Below, piece by piece: positions 35,963-48,700 of a stretch of DNA of 64,000 bases. The notes under the pieces are model-generated. The model saw nothing but the letters and a program-made list of their open reading frames with translations. It had not been told where the DNA came from and did no database searches. Source of the DNA: Fasciola hepatica (taxonomy: Eukaryota > Platyhelminthes > Trematoda > Plagiorchiida > Fasciolidae); assembly GCA_948099385.1 (NCBI GenBank), contig CANUEZ040000029.1:3937501-4001500 (forward strand). The letters run 5' to 3'. How positions within the stretch are numbered: the stretch's first letter is position 1; every line of letters starts with the position of its first letter. Made by a program: the position numbers and the translations under genes.

Positions 35963-37098
35963 TATATATCTTGGGTATGTTCCACCCAATTTTCTTCTCC
36001 CTACTCATGGGATCGTGCCATTTCACACCATAATTTGCATACATGTATTTCGCCCGCATTGCAAACCAGATGAGAGCTCTGTTAGACCAGTGCCAATCCG
36101 GTAGATGTCACCTGACTTTGACTCACTGTTATGCCTGGTGCTCGGTTCCCACGTATGCTTGCCTACCTAGCCTTTCTCATTTTCAACCTTTTAGGGTTCC
36201 CTGCAAAACCCTAAACCAGCTTGCTGCTGTCCAATGCAGTAGTAAATACACGGTTGGAAGTTATCCAATGCCGGCTGTGCTCCGACAACACCCCGGTATT
36301 GATATGCCCACGGTTCACGGCTGTGGGCTAAACCTCACCTGTACCGGTTGACGGAATGAAAAAAGTAATCATCGCACTTGTATAGCTTGCCATCCACAAC
36401 TTCACCTTTTCTATGTTCTTCTCAAGCTCGCGCACCAATAGTGATAGCAACAGTCAGAGGTGATTTGCCTGCTACCTTGTTGACTCACCTACCCATTCAA
36501 ATTATCTACTGACACTAGCTCCCTTTAAAAAAGCAGTTTGCCTTTTAGTGATAGGTGCCCACCTTTACATAATTCCTCCGTCTCAGGCTAGAACTCAGCG
36601 GTCTCATCCTGGTTTTCTTCCGCCTTTCCCGTATACCGGAGTCTTGCTGCACAGATTACTATTCTTCAGTAACTAAGCCTCACTTCTCTGCTCATATGCT
36701 CATGGTAAGTTAAGACCCCTTTCCAACCGAAATCCGTATACCGCTGATTTCTCATGAACCCACGGAAAACCAGCACGTTTGCTTTCACATGAAAAAGTCT
36801 CAACTTAACACTGAGTGTCTTCTTTCCCCTTCACTTTTGCCGTCCTCGACCACAGCTGGCGAACCGACCACATTGCTATCCTCCCACTCCTCTTTCATAT
36901 CGTACCCTCTACTATTGTTTTATTCCCGGTTCCCAAATGGACTCCCTCTCCTCATTCACCACTTACCTAATATCTCCCTAGATCTCTACTGTCACCCAAC
37001 TAAACTAGAAAACTACCAGTCTCCTTCCAGGGATCCTTAATAGACCTGCCCACTAGCCGAATGATAAATAAATGTTCGGATAACAAAATGTTCATTAC
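35963..37098. other. Unassigned pyrimidine-rich sequence
   Basis: CT-rich on the plus strand, with no recognised domain. The 83-codon plus frame (36,789-37,040) is low-complexity Ser/Leu/Pro text typical of plus-oriented LINE 3' UTRs here. It is probably the UTR debris into which the Penelope-like element landed. Confidence 0.35.
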
Positions 37099-37279
37099 AA
37101 CGGAGAGAAGACATAAGTCGCGAGATGCAAGCATTTCGTTTACTCTTGTCAACCGCGGACGTAAAACGTGTCAGTATATATACATGGTACGGTAGGGGGG
37201 GAGGGTAATTGCAACAGTAAAGTAGGCACGATCGAAAGTTCTTGTAGTGCGTACGTTGGGGAGAGTGAAGTCTGTCGTG

Positions 37280-38016
37280 TTAACGCCAGGGTAAACAAAC
37301 ATTTTGGGTCAATCGTTTTTGTGCACAGAGTGTTGGCTGATGCATCATGATTAGAATAGCTTCACTGAACGCTAGTAGTTTCGGTACTGGATTGTGCAAC
37401 AATGCTTTGAAACACTGGGTCAGGTCAACTTTGTGACCTGATGCAATCAAGTGTCTTCCAATCGAAGAAGCTGGCGGTTTCACGTCGTTGTGTATTGCCC
37501 CAGCAGGTTGCGTCATCAAGTTTGACAGCCATTTGGGTATGTGTTCTGACACTCGTTGAGTCAAGCAACGATCCGTCCTGCCAATGTATACGTCACTGCA
37601 ACTGCAAGTGAACTGATAGACAATATGTGAGACATTGGGATCAGCAAGACTATTTGAGTGATTTTGAAAACATAACCTTTTGGTCGTCTGCAGCAAACGC
37701 AACTGCGCCGCTGTGTATGTGTGCCTTAGAGCTGACTTGAGATTACAATTTATTTGATTGAATAAATGATCTCCTTTAAAAGGTAAAGTGATCAAAACTT
37801 GCTTCTTTTCCACGTTCATTGTTTTCTCGCGCACAAGTCTCGGCCTCTGATGTTGTCTGATAAAGTTCTCCGGATAACCGTTAGCCAGCAGCGTTCTTTT
37901 TATGAACTCTTCTTCGTTTTGTATTTCATCCTCTGTACATATTTTCTGGGCTCTGTTGAAGAGAGGTCTGACCAATCCACGTTTGTAAGCCACTGGGGCG
38001 AAGCTGGAGAATTGTA
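37280..38016 (-). CDS. Penelope-like GIY-YIG endonuclease domain (5'-truncated ORF)
   Basis: About 245 codons of uninterrupted Penelope-like text. The open frame starts formally at 38,164, but its first 48 codons lie in the antisense of the right arm and are spurious. Order: SSFAPVAYKRGLVRPLFNRA and a NGYPENFI linker (the RT-to-endonuclease spacer of PLEs), then the GIY-YIG domain with HIVYQFTCSCSDVYIGRT, RVSEH, SSIGRHLIASGHKVD and a Glu at SEAI, ending NVCLPWR. Tyr of GIY, YIG, Arg, His and the C-terminal Glu are all present. In a full element this nuclease nicks DNA for target-primed reverse transcription. No RT is encoded here, so it cannot transpose alone. No promoter was identified. Confidence 0.85.
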
Positions 38017-38506
38017 TACGTTGGCAGGACGGATCGTTGCTTGACTCAACGAGTGTCAGAACACATACCCAAATGGCTGTCAAACTTGATGACGCAACCT
38101 GCTGGGGCAATACACAACGACGTGAAACCGCCAGCTTCTTCGATTGGAAGACACTTGATTGCATCAGGTCACAAAGTTGACCTGACCCAGTGTTTCAAAG
38201 CATTGTTGCACAATCCAGTACCGAAACTACTAGCGTTCAGTGAAGCTATTCTAATCATGATGCATCAGCCAACACTCTGTGCACAAAAACGATTGACCCA
38301 AAATGTTTGTTTACCCTGGCGTTAACACGACAGACTTCACTCTCCCCAAAGTACGCACTACAAGAACTTTCGATCGTGCCTACTTTACTGTTGCAATTAC
38401 CCTCTCCCCCTACCGTACCATGTATATATACTGACACGTTTTACGTCCGCGGTTGACAAGAGTAAACGAAATGCTTGCATCTCGCGACTTATGTCTTCTC
38501 TCCGTT
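38014..38506 (+). pseudogene. Inverted partial copy of the PLE GIY-YIG end
   Basis: The plus frame 38,041-38,325 repeats the last 93 residues of the minus-strand PLE protein without change (from LTQRVSEH to NVCLPWR). It starts just after the YIG motif, so the nuclease is cut in half. The 3' flank to 38,506 also matches the left arm. Confidence 0.88.
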
Positions 38507-39970
38507 CTCATGAATTGGATAAAGGGGACCCAATGTTTCAAAATGTTTATTGTCTGCTTTCAATCAAAACGATAAACATAACTCACAGCTGGAATGCTCT
38601 CCAGATCGCCACACTCCCGATCTCATTCAGATCGCACTGGTCACTAGAGTAGCTATCGGTCAGCTCGACGTTACTCCCGGACTAGACTATTTAATCAATC
38701 GGATTGACAATGTTTTAAACCTATACCCTCCCCTGCTGACGTTATGAGGAGCACAGTACACGGCTGACCATAATCCTACAGCCGGAGTAACAAACTCTCA
38801 TGAAAGTCTCACTGGATCGCAGAGCTGATTTCTAACACCAATCATCACCCCACACCCGCTCACACATCCATTCCCAGTACTCCATTCCAAAAGTTCAATT
38901 AATTCCGCTTTGCAGTACAAAACCAATGACCGGAACCCAGCCCTCGCCGCTGCATTCTCAACCTTCTGTGCCCACTTCGTCAAACTAGCCCATTTTGCCC
39001 GCTACCTTCATCATTTTACCTGCCATCACCTGCAACCAAGGTCTTTATGAAACAGAATATGAGCCATCTGTAGCCAACCAGAACTTGGATAATAATTCTT
39101 CAATCACAAATACCAAAGATTTTTAACTTTACACGCTTCCAAATTCTGCCTAGTAGCATCAGTAGCTTTTGCCTTCACTAGTCTGTTTCTTGGACGGCTG
39201 TTCTTTGAAAGTTCGTTCTGCGTCCATACACCATTCATGCTCTTCAAAAGTTCACTACATTCCTTGTGAATTTTTTTTCGCTTTCATGTAAATTTCCAAA
39301 TGACGCTGAAATCTCCTGCGCAAAAGGCCTGGCTCAATATCGCATTTGACTCAATTGCATTTATTTCACATGCTCCCTGCCATAATTGGTTACCCAATGC
39401 TGGATCAATCTATATTTTGCTGGCGTCTCTGACTGCACGTTGATAGCTCCATTCGGACTTTACTTTTAATCTTGTTCTTTGGTAACTCTCCCGTCCAGTT
39501 ACTTGTTAGTGACCCTCCAGTTATCCAGCTGGTACACCCTCGAGTTCTTTTCTGGATGCCGTGACCTGTCGCAGCCAGTTTTCGGCACCCATAAGGCATA
39601 TAGTATATTACTCCTGCCTCAACTTGCTGTTCATGTTGTGATGGCTGACGCCTATGGTTTCTCTAATCCTTGCAAACACCGCACTGTTTAACATTCTCCA
39701 GTATCGCTTATATCATCATTCCCACCTTCGGCCAGCTATCCACACAGCCCTCACCGAATTCGAAACTGGTTTATAAATCCCGCCTTAACCATTACCACTT
39801 TAGTTCACTCAAACACTACACAACTTTACTGTCCTATTTCGGCTACCGTGTGATCTTTGGATTTAAAAATTGTGAATACTCCACATTGTTATGCACTGCT
39901 GTATTCTTTGATCTTGCCTTGTGCATGAGCCTTGACCACGGTCAAGAAATATACAAATTTTAAATTATCA
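38507..39970 (+). repeat. Family T repeat, plus copy (pyrimidine-rich, noncoding)
   Basis: It ends with CTTGACCACGGTCAAGAAAT and ATAC (39,932-39,962). It shares ATTCGAAACTGG (39,760) and GTGAATACTCCACATT (39,872) boxes with the minus copy at 33.9-34.6 kb, and the terminus with the copy ending at 44.2 kb. The 5' extent is uncertain; the boundary used is the PLE arm. No coding motif was seen. Confidence 0.5.
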
Positions 39971-40129
39971 ACTAGATCCTCTGAAAGCCTACCCTATTTA
40001 GATCTGTGATTTAAAACCCAGATTGGAATACGGCATAGGTACCTGTGGCCGCCTAAATGAAAATTCATCCTTGCTCTGTTCATATAGACCCAACTGATGT
40101 AATGTAAATTGTCTCTTTATGTTATCGTG

Positions 40130-40430
40130 AACCACAGCCATCACAACCTCTCAGTCTAGACTCTCAGTCAGATCTATAAGTTTTGAGCTTATTTATTCCA
40201 GCCTCCGGAATAGGCTTCCTGGCTAACTGCGACGGTATTGCACTCCAAAACAATTCAGAGGAGCTCTAAGCTGACTCATCAACGTATCATATGTAATCAG
40301 CAAGACCCGCAATAACATAAAAATAGACCATGCGTACGAAGATTGTCCGGATTATTAGACCACAGGGAACCACAATCTTTTGATTCCGAACCTCATCTAT
40401 TGACCTATTTGGGAATCCCACCAATGTGCA
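40130..40430 (+). repeat. LINE-V 3' end, 5'-truncated copy
   Basis: 40,140-40,425 matches 33,600-33,865, covering the LINE-V C-terminal codons (NRLPG-type text near 40,210) and the first 200 bp of its 3' UTR. Both contain TGTAATCAGCA and a GATTATTAGACCACA box. Everything upstream of the last 20 or so codons is missing. Confidence 0.65.
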
Positions 40431-43400
40431 TTTGTTTTTTGAGCAGGCTCAAAATCCAACACCGTTTTACTCCATTTGTCAAACCTATAACTTGTCTTGG
40501 CTACATAACTGCCAATCTTAGTAATCTCTCGTTATTGCGCACAATTGGCTCCGGTTTCCTTGTCTTATTGCCATGCCTATTTGAATTCCACGTTCATCCC
40601 TGAGGTTTCGCTGATACCATTTTTATTCTTCCAATAGGTTTATGCCCACGTCTGTTTCCGACCCTCGCTAGCACGCGGTTATCCGCGCATTATTCTGAAC
40701 CATAGATAACCTCAGAGTTGTACCCGACCGGTCATCTTTGTTGTCTCCACCTTGGCATAAACCTGCCAGCTTGCATCGGCCATATTATTTTACGCCCATG
40801 ATTGAGGCCAGTGCCCCTGGACTTACCCCTGTATATACGTTGCACCACCAGTCGCACAAACGGTAAACTTTGAACAGCCCCAGCTCTGTATTAGATTCAG
40901 TCTTCGCCTATATCTCTAACCTCTGAAGGTAGCACCCGACGAACGCCTTAATCTTCATCTGGTCGTCGACCTGAATCGAATTGCGCACGCACTGCTCAAC
41001 CCCCTTTCCTGTCATGGGACTGAATTGTAAGTTCAGACAAAGGGAAATCACCCCCACGGTTGACCTTTATAAAACCCTTAATACCTAGTCACCAAAACGA
41101 CTAATGATCACTGGGTAATTCTGATGCATCACTACAGGTTGTGCTCGCACCAGCTGGTGAGTATGTAAAATAGAATTTGTCGGACACCGGCCGAGTCAAC
41201 TTTGGTTTCTCCGAGTGCTCCAGTCGTTCCGTGTGTCTGTTTCTCACGTTCTCTCTTCCATAGCTAGAAGCTGCTACACCTCCAATGGGAAGAGGGCAAC
41301 AAGTCTGTGGTTGTCTTATTATACAGAGGAAAAACAGCCAGCTCTAGCAGTGGTGGACCCCATGAGTTACTCCAAAGAATGGTGGGCGGAGGAGAAATGG
41401 GAAGTAACTCCTACGGGTTAAATTTGCCCTCCCATTACTCTGAAAAACATCAAAGAATCACTAAAAGTAGTTCTGGCCGAGAACATATCGGATTAGTGCT
41501 CCGAGCCTCTTCAATGACGGGTGAATTCCCCTTTACAGTCAAGACCCAACCCGCTTATTGGCTGCCCCTAAAGCAAATGAGCGTACTAGCTAAGCCCTCA
41601 GTACTTCAGACAGACTCTGGGCGGATCAATAAGGCGCCAGGTGTGCTGTCCACATAAAAATCGACTCCACTTCTCTTAAATCAAACCCTTTTGGGTTCCA
41701 TACTCCTTTTCCGGCCAGGTCGCCAGCGCCAAATACAGTTAGCTAAGCGAAATTTTCAAAGTTCAATTACGCGAGATTGGCTATGGTCACCATCCTTATC
41801 GATAAATGGAACGACAATGGCCGGCAATTGTTCGTGCTCAGAGATAATACGTATAATGATTATTCTAAAGTCAACTCTGAGTACTAACTCGTGGGTGGCT
41901 TGAGACCCAAAAACACTTGCTACCAACCTAGGTTTCCACGCGCCTGTGTTGTTTCCTCAGAGCGTAAGCGAAGTGTGAACATGATCATTCTATTCGGTAG
42001 CCACAGGCTTTATCCTCCAAAAATCTTCAAATTGCGCAAGGCGTAAAACATCCTTACGTCTCACATCGAGAATATTAACCACCCACAGTTGGCTGGAGCC
42101 ACTGAGGATCGGGGCGGTGCCAAACGCCAATCCATACCATACATACCAGATAGCAGGAGCCCAGATGGCCTCAATGCCAAGCACAATCCTCTAAAACCAA
42201 AGCATATCATCTCCTAACCTAGCAATTGTCCCGACCGACAATTATTCTACTCTTCTACATGCACAGGTATATGACGAGCCAGAGACCTTAAACCTTCCCG
42301 AACAAAATTGAAAACTCTTGGTAAAATGTACAAACTGAAATTACCGTATAAGGGGGTGCAAGCTTTAAAGCAGTTGCCATCAGTCAACCTCCAAAATATA
42401 ACCTCTCCACCTCTAGAGTCTAAGTGAAGCTTGTCTATTTATATGCTGATCCAAATTCATGCCTCCAGAACTTTCTCTCCCCCCAGTTTCATCTCCTTCT
42501 CTTGCCTACACAACCTGCAGCTGGAACCACTTCCGACCCGGTGAACTCTCGATTTATTCTCGTCCTTGATTTATGCACCCTCTTAATTGTAGTCGTTTGA
42601 TTTCTAGTAAAACAGTAATCATAACCACCGGCTGGAACATCCCTCAGACTGTCACATCCATGGAATCTTTCACACTGTGCCGGTTAAATAAATAGCCAGC
42701 GGTGTGCAACACTTTACTCCAAAAATACCGCACGGACCTGACAAACTGTTTGATCGGATTGGACTATTTTCTAGGCTGGGCGGCCCTGGACTAAACACAT
42801 GCTCCGGCTGGCCGTTGTTCTATGGAAACTCTTGCATCGATCGCCACGGTGAACACAATCCTGTCACCCGGGTTACAAGTAACAGTAATTATCACACTGG
42901 ACCTACACCAAATGATCCAATGTACCGTCTCAAGAACCATCCTTCACATACCCTCCGGATGGTCTCGTTCATAATGAATCACACTATTCAAACGATGACT
43001 GGGATCCAACTACTGTTGTTCCACTCCCAACCCGCCATTCCCACTCCCCCTACCAAAGTCATCTCACACCATTTGACTGCTACTCTAAACATTTTCTTCT
43101 TCTTCCAGTCGTGTCTGTTGAGCCTGCCTTGCTGGGGCCTCAGTTCATGACCTGCAGCCTGTGGCAACCATGATCACTATGAAATAAAATACCGGGTCCT
43201 CGCTGTTGGTTGAAAAGGCCGCATATTCTTTTATTTATTCATGGGATCTTTTTTCTGACACACGAGTAACATCCATTGACGCCTTGGGTCTGGCTTGCTG
43301 CATATCACAGCAACGGGTCCTCACGTTCTAGCTCATCCCATCTTATGATCTCTGCATATTTGCTTTGACCCATCTGAACCACCTTCTAACTCCAGTATTC

Positions 43401-43919
43401 TGTCTCTTTAACAATTCCATGTTGAACTCCGCAGCTGGGAGTCCAGCTATCATTCATGTTACCCCACAATAAAAAGCATTCAATATGAACTAGTCTTCCT
43501 GTCACTTTCGGGTGAAAAATTATTCTTTACACTTTACCATGGAATTACCTCAGAAGAAAAATCAGGCTAAACCTGTCTGACTCACTGGAATTTATTCTAC
43601 AGGTTTTTTTCTTCACTGGATATTTCAATCCAACGATTTTCTGGTCCATTTACTAGTCCAAAAGGCGTCAGCAATGATAAACTCCTCTGTGCGCAGATGA
43701 CACCATAGATTGTAATTTAAAAACCCTACGCTAGTTCTAATCTCTGTCACGACTGGTTACCAGTTGGTGGAAATCTCCCTCCAGTTTTCGGTGTGGACGC
43801 ATCAGGTATCCAGAAGGTGCATCCAAGTGTTTTTTATCAGTTCATTTCTAATTTTCTCTGATTTCTAAATAATTAATTGTTTACGAAATTGTCATATAAA
43901 CTGCATACTCTACACAAGC
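40431..43919. other. Unassigned; pyrimidine-rich, likely LINE 3' UTR debris
   Basis: Only short frames occur (the longest is 148 codons at 42,704-43,150), with no recognised domain and no RNA gene. The CT-rich plus strand and the family T terminus at 44.2 kb suggest one or more plus-oriented UTR copies whose 5' parts I cannot identify. Confidence 0.35.
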
Positions 43920-44200
43920 TGTTAGTGTTTTTTAAGCATTTCCACACGTCGCCGATTCTCCGAAAAACCACAATCTTAAAACTGAAACTGACTTCTATTC
44001 ATCACTTTACCCTGTACCATTTCAGTTTTCTCAAACACTGATCAGCTTTATTGTGCTGACACAAACATGCGCGGACCCTAATTCGGAACTCTGTTGATAT
44101 TTCACGCCGCTATGTACTGTTGTACTCATCCATCATGCCCCTAGGTAGTGTTTTAGTCATGGTCAAGAAATATAACAAAATCATTATTATCTTCTTAATT
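43920..44200 (+). repeat. Family T 3' end, plus copy
   Basis: The last roughly 280 bp align with 39,690-39,970: TATGTACTGTTGTACTC, then TCATGGTCAAGAAATATAAC followed by an ATTATTAT-rich tail to about 44,205. This is the best view of the family T tail. Confidence 0.55.
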
Positions 44201-44659
44201 ATTATCACCCCCGGGTCACGTTAAACGGGGTTATATTTGAGGGGCGGTTCTGTGTTGAGATTGAGCAAGAAGGACTCCAAGGCGAGAGGACAACTTTTGA
44301 AACAGTTGCAAGGTACTAGATTTGGAGGCTTTCGCCCAAACTTCTCGCTGAGAACTTACCGGTTTTTGAAACAGTTTGATGGCGGCGGCACTAGAAATCG
44401 GGCTCATAGATGGATTGCCTTATAGGCCTTGTTTGTTCCTCCGGAACCTCGGAATTTGTCATGTCTCGATAACCAGGTAAGGAGTGAAGTAACAGACAGT
44501 TGTGTTCCCCTGGCATTCTGCTCATTTTTCAGTCCTGTAGTCTCAGGCATGATGCCGACGGCAGCTATTTGCAGTTTGCCGTCTGAGTTCCCCTGGTGCA
44601 TATTTTTCAGGCTGGGTGCTAGAGTCTTCGTAGATACCTGAGCTATTATTCGGTGGACA

Positions 44660-45710
44660 CCGATGTAAAGTACACAAAAAGTCTACACGAATTTCGTATG
44701 CCAGATCTTCCGTGATGAAAAGATTGAAAGTACGGATTGATTTCAGCGCAACGAGGAATTCGCCTACCCCGCTCTCAAGCACCGACGGGTGCTTGAGTGA
44801 AAAATCTCTAGAGGCATTTTATTCCAAAGTGTATGGTACTTAACTCTGAAGAAACTGGACGAAAAACCAGTTTTGGAAATTGAGGCATCAACCGAGTAAC
44901 TTCCTTGCCATGGTGAGTACCGGAAGCCTGTGGGTGTTATAATTTGTGGTAATGAGCAGCAAGTTTGATGTTCAATAGAGTCATGGAAGAAAGAATAATT
45001 TTCAGTCTTCATAGACAAGGAGCTTCAGGTTTGCTAGATTGTGGCGTTGCTTAAAGTTCAGGGCCGTAGAACGGCCCGTTATTTGCTTTGTGGTTGATCG
45101 CTGTGCATTCTCAACGGACACTCGGTCATACCGGTGCATGGCAAAATAAACCACTGATCCATACTCTCAAGGTGGTCTAACGTGGGTCTTGTAGATGCTG
45201 AGTTTAATATTTTGCGGCAGAAGTGTCCTACTACGTAATCCATTAACCTTCAAAGCTTCAAAATTTGAAAAGCTTTGTGCTCCGAGAAATCAAGCGAGCG
45301 AGAGCATCAAAAACCTCAATCTCGTACTGATGAATTGTTCGCAATTATTTGACTATCGGTGCCAAACAGCCCTGGCAAGACAGAGCACTCATACCCTTGA
45401 ATGCAAACTTCCTCAGCAGAAAACTTCAATAACCAAGCAGTCTCTCAAGCGCTTAGTCAAGTAAGATTCTGTAATGTGTTACCGATGGTCAAGAGTATTT
45501 CATATCTTTACGCCGTCAACAGGGCGAAAAAAATGATGTGGCGGATTGCAGTGAATATATCGTTTGCAGAAGGGACAGAGAACGTTGGCCCCAGAACGCT
45601 AGGGGAGTGGTAGATGCCTGAGCTGCGGAGGAAAACGAAACTGCTGAAACGGCACCAGGAGTGCGAGTCCCGCAGATTAAACCGTGAACAAGGGCTCCGA
45701 TTCGCCTTCA
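44660..45710 (-). pseudogene. LINE RT C-terminal fragment
   Basis: Read minus: IYKTHVRPP then EYGSVVYFAMHRYDRVSVEN (about 45,200-45,110), the connection after the RT thumb, and QRHNLANLKLLVYE (about 45,045-45,010). The frame 45,018-44,764 carries the terminal signature FFRVKYHTLWNKMPLEIF (FFxxRVxxxWNxLPxEVV in the family), and the next frame ends at 44,543. Motifs A to C are not readable upstream. It is probably a 5'-truncated CR1/Jockey-type insertion of about 1 kb that has since decayed. Confidence 0.7.
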
Positions 45711-48700
45711 AGTCTGGGCACGGTTACCCGGAGGGGGGAGGGACGATAGGGACGAGGGAGCCTGGGTTTGCTGTTCTTTCTTAAAGATTCGCCATCTCAA
45801 CTTCCGGCTCCTTCGGCTCACTTCCTTTCCCAGGGCACTTACAGGAGTTTAGCCTCTGGCCTCTCTTACAGGCCCAAATGTCTTTTTATCGTGCTCACCC
45901 GCCTGAGAAGAACTATAAAATACTCTAAGAGTCGAATTTTGAGAATGGGCCCATTTTCCCTTCTGGACTTCGAAACAGCCAGAATGCCACAGTCGTGTTG
46001 AGAATCTTAGCGATTAAGCCTCTGAGTAGGGATTCCGCCTGTTTCACTGGGCTCAGAGTTGTGGAAAAATGGCCTGGAGCTATAGCTTCTTTCGCTACTT
46101 TGGGTGGCCTGCTTAGTGGAACTACCGTATCTAGGACTACCTGCTGGAAAACTTTGGCTACTTGAGATGCGGCAGAAGCTGTCGGGAGGGAACTGATGAT
46201 AAGGGCTCTCCGGTAAGACTCTAGAATGGCCACCCGAGCACTCAGTTCACATACCCTAGTTGTTGGTTGGTCAGAACAAGTTAGATTTTAAACGTGGCCA
46301 GCTTCAGAAACACGTTGCTGAGTGTAGATGTACAGGAGGAGCAAACTCGTCCACGTTCTGAGTCAAGTTAGCATAAGCCATTTATTCGGGGACGAAATAT
46401 GAATCTAGTGCACTAGACCGAGTGAAGAAAATGAAAGAAAACTGGAGCAAGTTACGGATATCCAGTAATAATGTTAACAGCGTGAAAGCTCAGCAAGATC
46501 TGCACGCATCGAAATGCGCTGTGACTTGTACATCAAAGCTTCATGCAATGTGATGGTAAAAGAGGCCTTAGTTGTGAAGGGGGATAAAGGAGTGCTTTGA
46601 AGAAGAGTGAAGTGTAGGAATAGAAGCTTTGACTGACAGGTATAAGAAGAACAACTGTAAATGAAAAGATGGAGGGGGCGCCGCAGTGTTCGTCCGTGGG
46701 GGTTGCACGCGTACGACCTGCGAGGACAAAAAATATAGGTACTCGGTAAGCTAAAGCTCAGCAAGCAATGAATAGGCACCAAAACTTATGACACAGAATG
46801 TGGTAATGGCGGTCCATATTCAGGCACCTCAATACACAAGCCGAACCTACATCCAGTTTTGCACGGCGCACGTAGCATTGACACGAATTTGCAGGGGGTT
46901 TAACGGGCACACGAACTGGAGCTTTTGGGCGGTCAAAGTTCTGGTGATAAGTTTACAGCCTGGCAACAGACCTGGGTCTTTAGGGTGCGCTTGCTATCGG
47001 CGACCGTCTGCGTGTTTCCGGAAAGGCATTTGAGATTTTGTTCTAGAATAGAAATCGGCGGAGAAGTCTCCGGGTGGGTTTTTGCTGTGAGTGGACAGGA
47101 TTTTTAAATGCCAATGAACGTAATGCGTCGTATATTGCCAGCCGTCCACCCATACCGTACTTGCTCTACAGCGATTTCATAGTGTATTTCACCCCAAAAG
47201 GTTCACACATATAGCGGTAACTCGCAAATGAGATGAGATGGGAAAAGAACGGGGGCCAGTGCATCCCAGTTTTGTACTCACGAACATGCACGACCATAAA
47301 CACACCGATACACGTACGATCATAAGCAGGCAACAGCCATACCGCAAGCTAAAGAACTTATCCAGCAGCAGTGAGTGCGGCGCTGGATCGAATGTCGAGC
47401 GGCGTTTCAAATGAAGCGTCGAGGTGCTGCTCGACCATGGGCAATTTTTTGCTCTCGAATAGCTGTTTGCTTACTACCTAAACGACAGTCCCTGGAAAAG
47501 AGTTACAAGAGCGGCAAACTCACAGAACCATGTTCCTATGCTCTCGTACTTGGACGTAATCTTTCTCTCACTCCATCGGATGATTACACAACGCTGATGT
47601 AGCGGCTGGCGCAAACGGACGTCAACTAGGCTGCTCACACGCGGCTGAGGTATTCCTCAAATGTATGAGAGCCCTTCCTCATTGCCCGTACTCCATTCTG
47701 TATAAATCCAACGTGCGCATCCAGTCGGGTTCGGTTGTGTCGCAGGCCCCGCACACGTTTCCGTGGTCCCCCGTCGAACTTCCCCGGTTGTGTTTCATTT
47801 CATCCCACTACTGGCGAATATGCCCGGGCGTTTATCTCCAGGCTCGGTCTGGTGACTGTGAAAATAATCTTAGGAAGCAGCTCTGGGGTGAACGTGCCCG
47901 AAGGTCGACCTAGCTGGTTTAGTTTGAACATGCGCCTGTGATCTGGGATGTCACAGTTAGTTATTTGCGATAGGCCGTCCGCAATTATTGAGCTCAAATC
48001 GTTTTTCCAAATCACCCCCTCCAATATGCCCAAATCCAGCCAGAACGCTTTTGCCTGATATACGCAAGTACGCATAAATTTCAATTTACCCGCGGTAATT
48101 GGAAGACTGTTCATGACTGCTCACCGGTTTAGGAAATCCAGGTCAACTAGCAATGCATATTTATCCAGTAAAGTTCAAATCTCTGGTCAGTCCAAACCAG
48201 GCCTGATCTCGGGACTCGCGACTTAGCCAATGAGAGCCCAAGTTACCACGCCCGTGAGCCCCAGTATCCCACCGAGTTGAAAATGCAGAGGTATCCATTA
48301 GAATTCGTGGGTTGGTGGGCTTATTTTCGGGGAGTAAAACTGAGCTCATTTCTGTAAAACCAGAAAATCACAATTTGCGCAAGCTGGAGGCTCAAACACG
48401 GCACGAACGCACTGGGTTTAGGCTGTCGGAAGGAGGTCTGACCCGTTAAACTATCTGCGATAAAGAGAACTGCATGCGGAATGAGAAAAAGCAGAAATAG
48501 TTGAATTCATAGAGGAGCAAGCGTCAGAGTCCAGCAGAGAGTCAGGATTTGCATGGTCAAGGGAGACAACGATAGGTGTGAGACACCGGTGATTTGTATT
48601 TTAAAGAAGAATGGGAATACCGATGGCCATGCCTTGTCAAAGGTAGTCTTTAATCGCGTGATAAAGTGTCTGAAAACTACCCACTTTGGAAGTTTGTGCC

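Larger units (their letters stand above)
37099..38506 (-). mobile_element. Penelope-like element fragment in inverted-repeat configuration
   Basis: Arms 37,099-37,591 and 38,014-38,506 are reverse complements of each other over about 493 bp, with only a handful of mismatches (over 98% identity). They enclose a 422-bp spacer. The minus strand through the spacer and left arm encodes the PLE C-terminus with GIY-YIG. The right arm repeats the last half of that coding region plus the 3' flank in the opposite orientation. The RT domain is absent, so the copy is 5'-truncated. 5'-truncated Penelope copies carrying an inverted partial copy at the 5' end are known from this class. The high arm identity makes this one of the youngest events in the window. 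Confidence 0.85.

Noticed and set aside
37799..38044. 81-codon plus frame with signal-peptide-like start
   Set aside because: It is antisense to the PLE protein; the hydrophobic run is a by-product of the reverse strand.
38041..38325. 94-codon plus frame as an independent gene
   Set aside because: It is an exact inverted copy of the end of the PLE protein, lacking the YIG motif.
37099..38506. Hammerhead ribozyme in the Penelope-like inverted arms, as known for some PLEs
   Set aside because: I searched both strands of the arms for the CTGANGA...GAAA core and found none.
41307..41657. 116-codon plus frame as a host exon
   Set aside because: No recognised family, no convincing splice sites and no repeat partner. 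The evidence is insufficient to call it coding.
47800..48114. 104-codon minus frame as a possible real gene
   Set aside because: The composition is plausible, but no motif or family was recognised and flanking frames do not extend it. It is left in the unassigned stretch.
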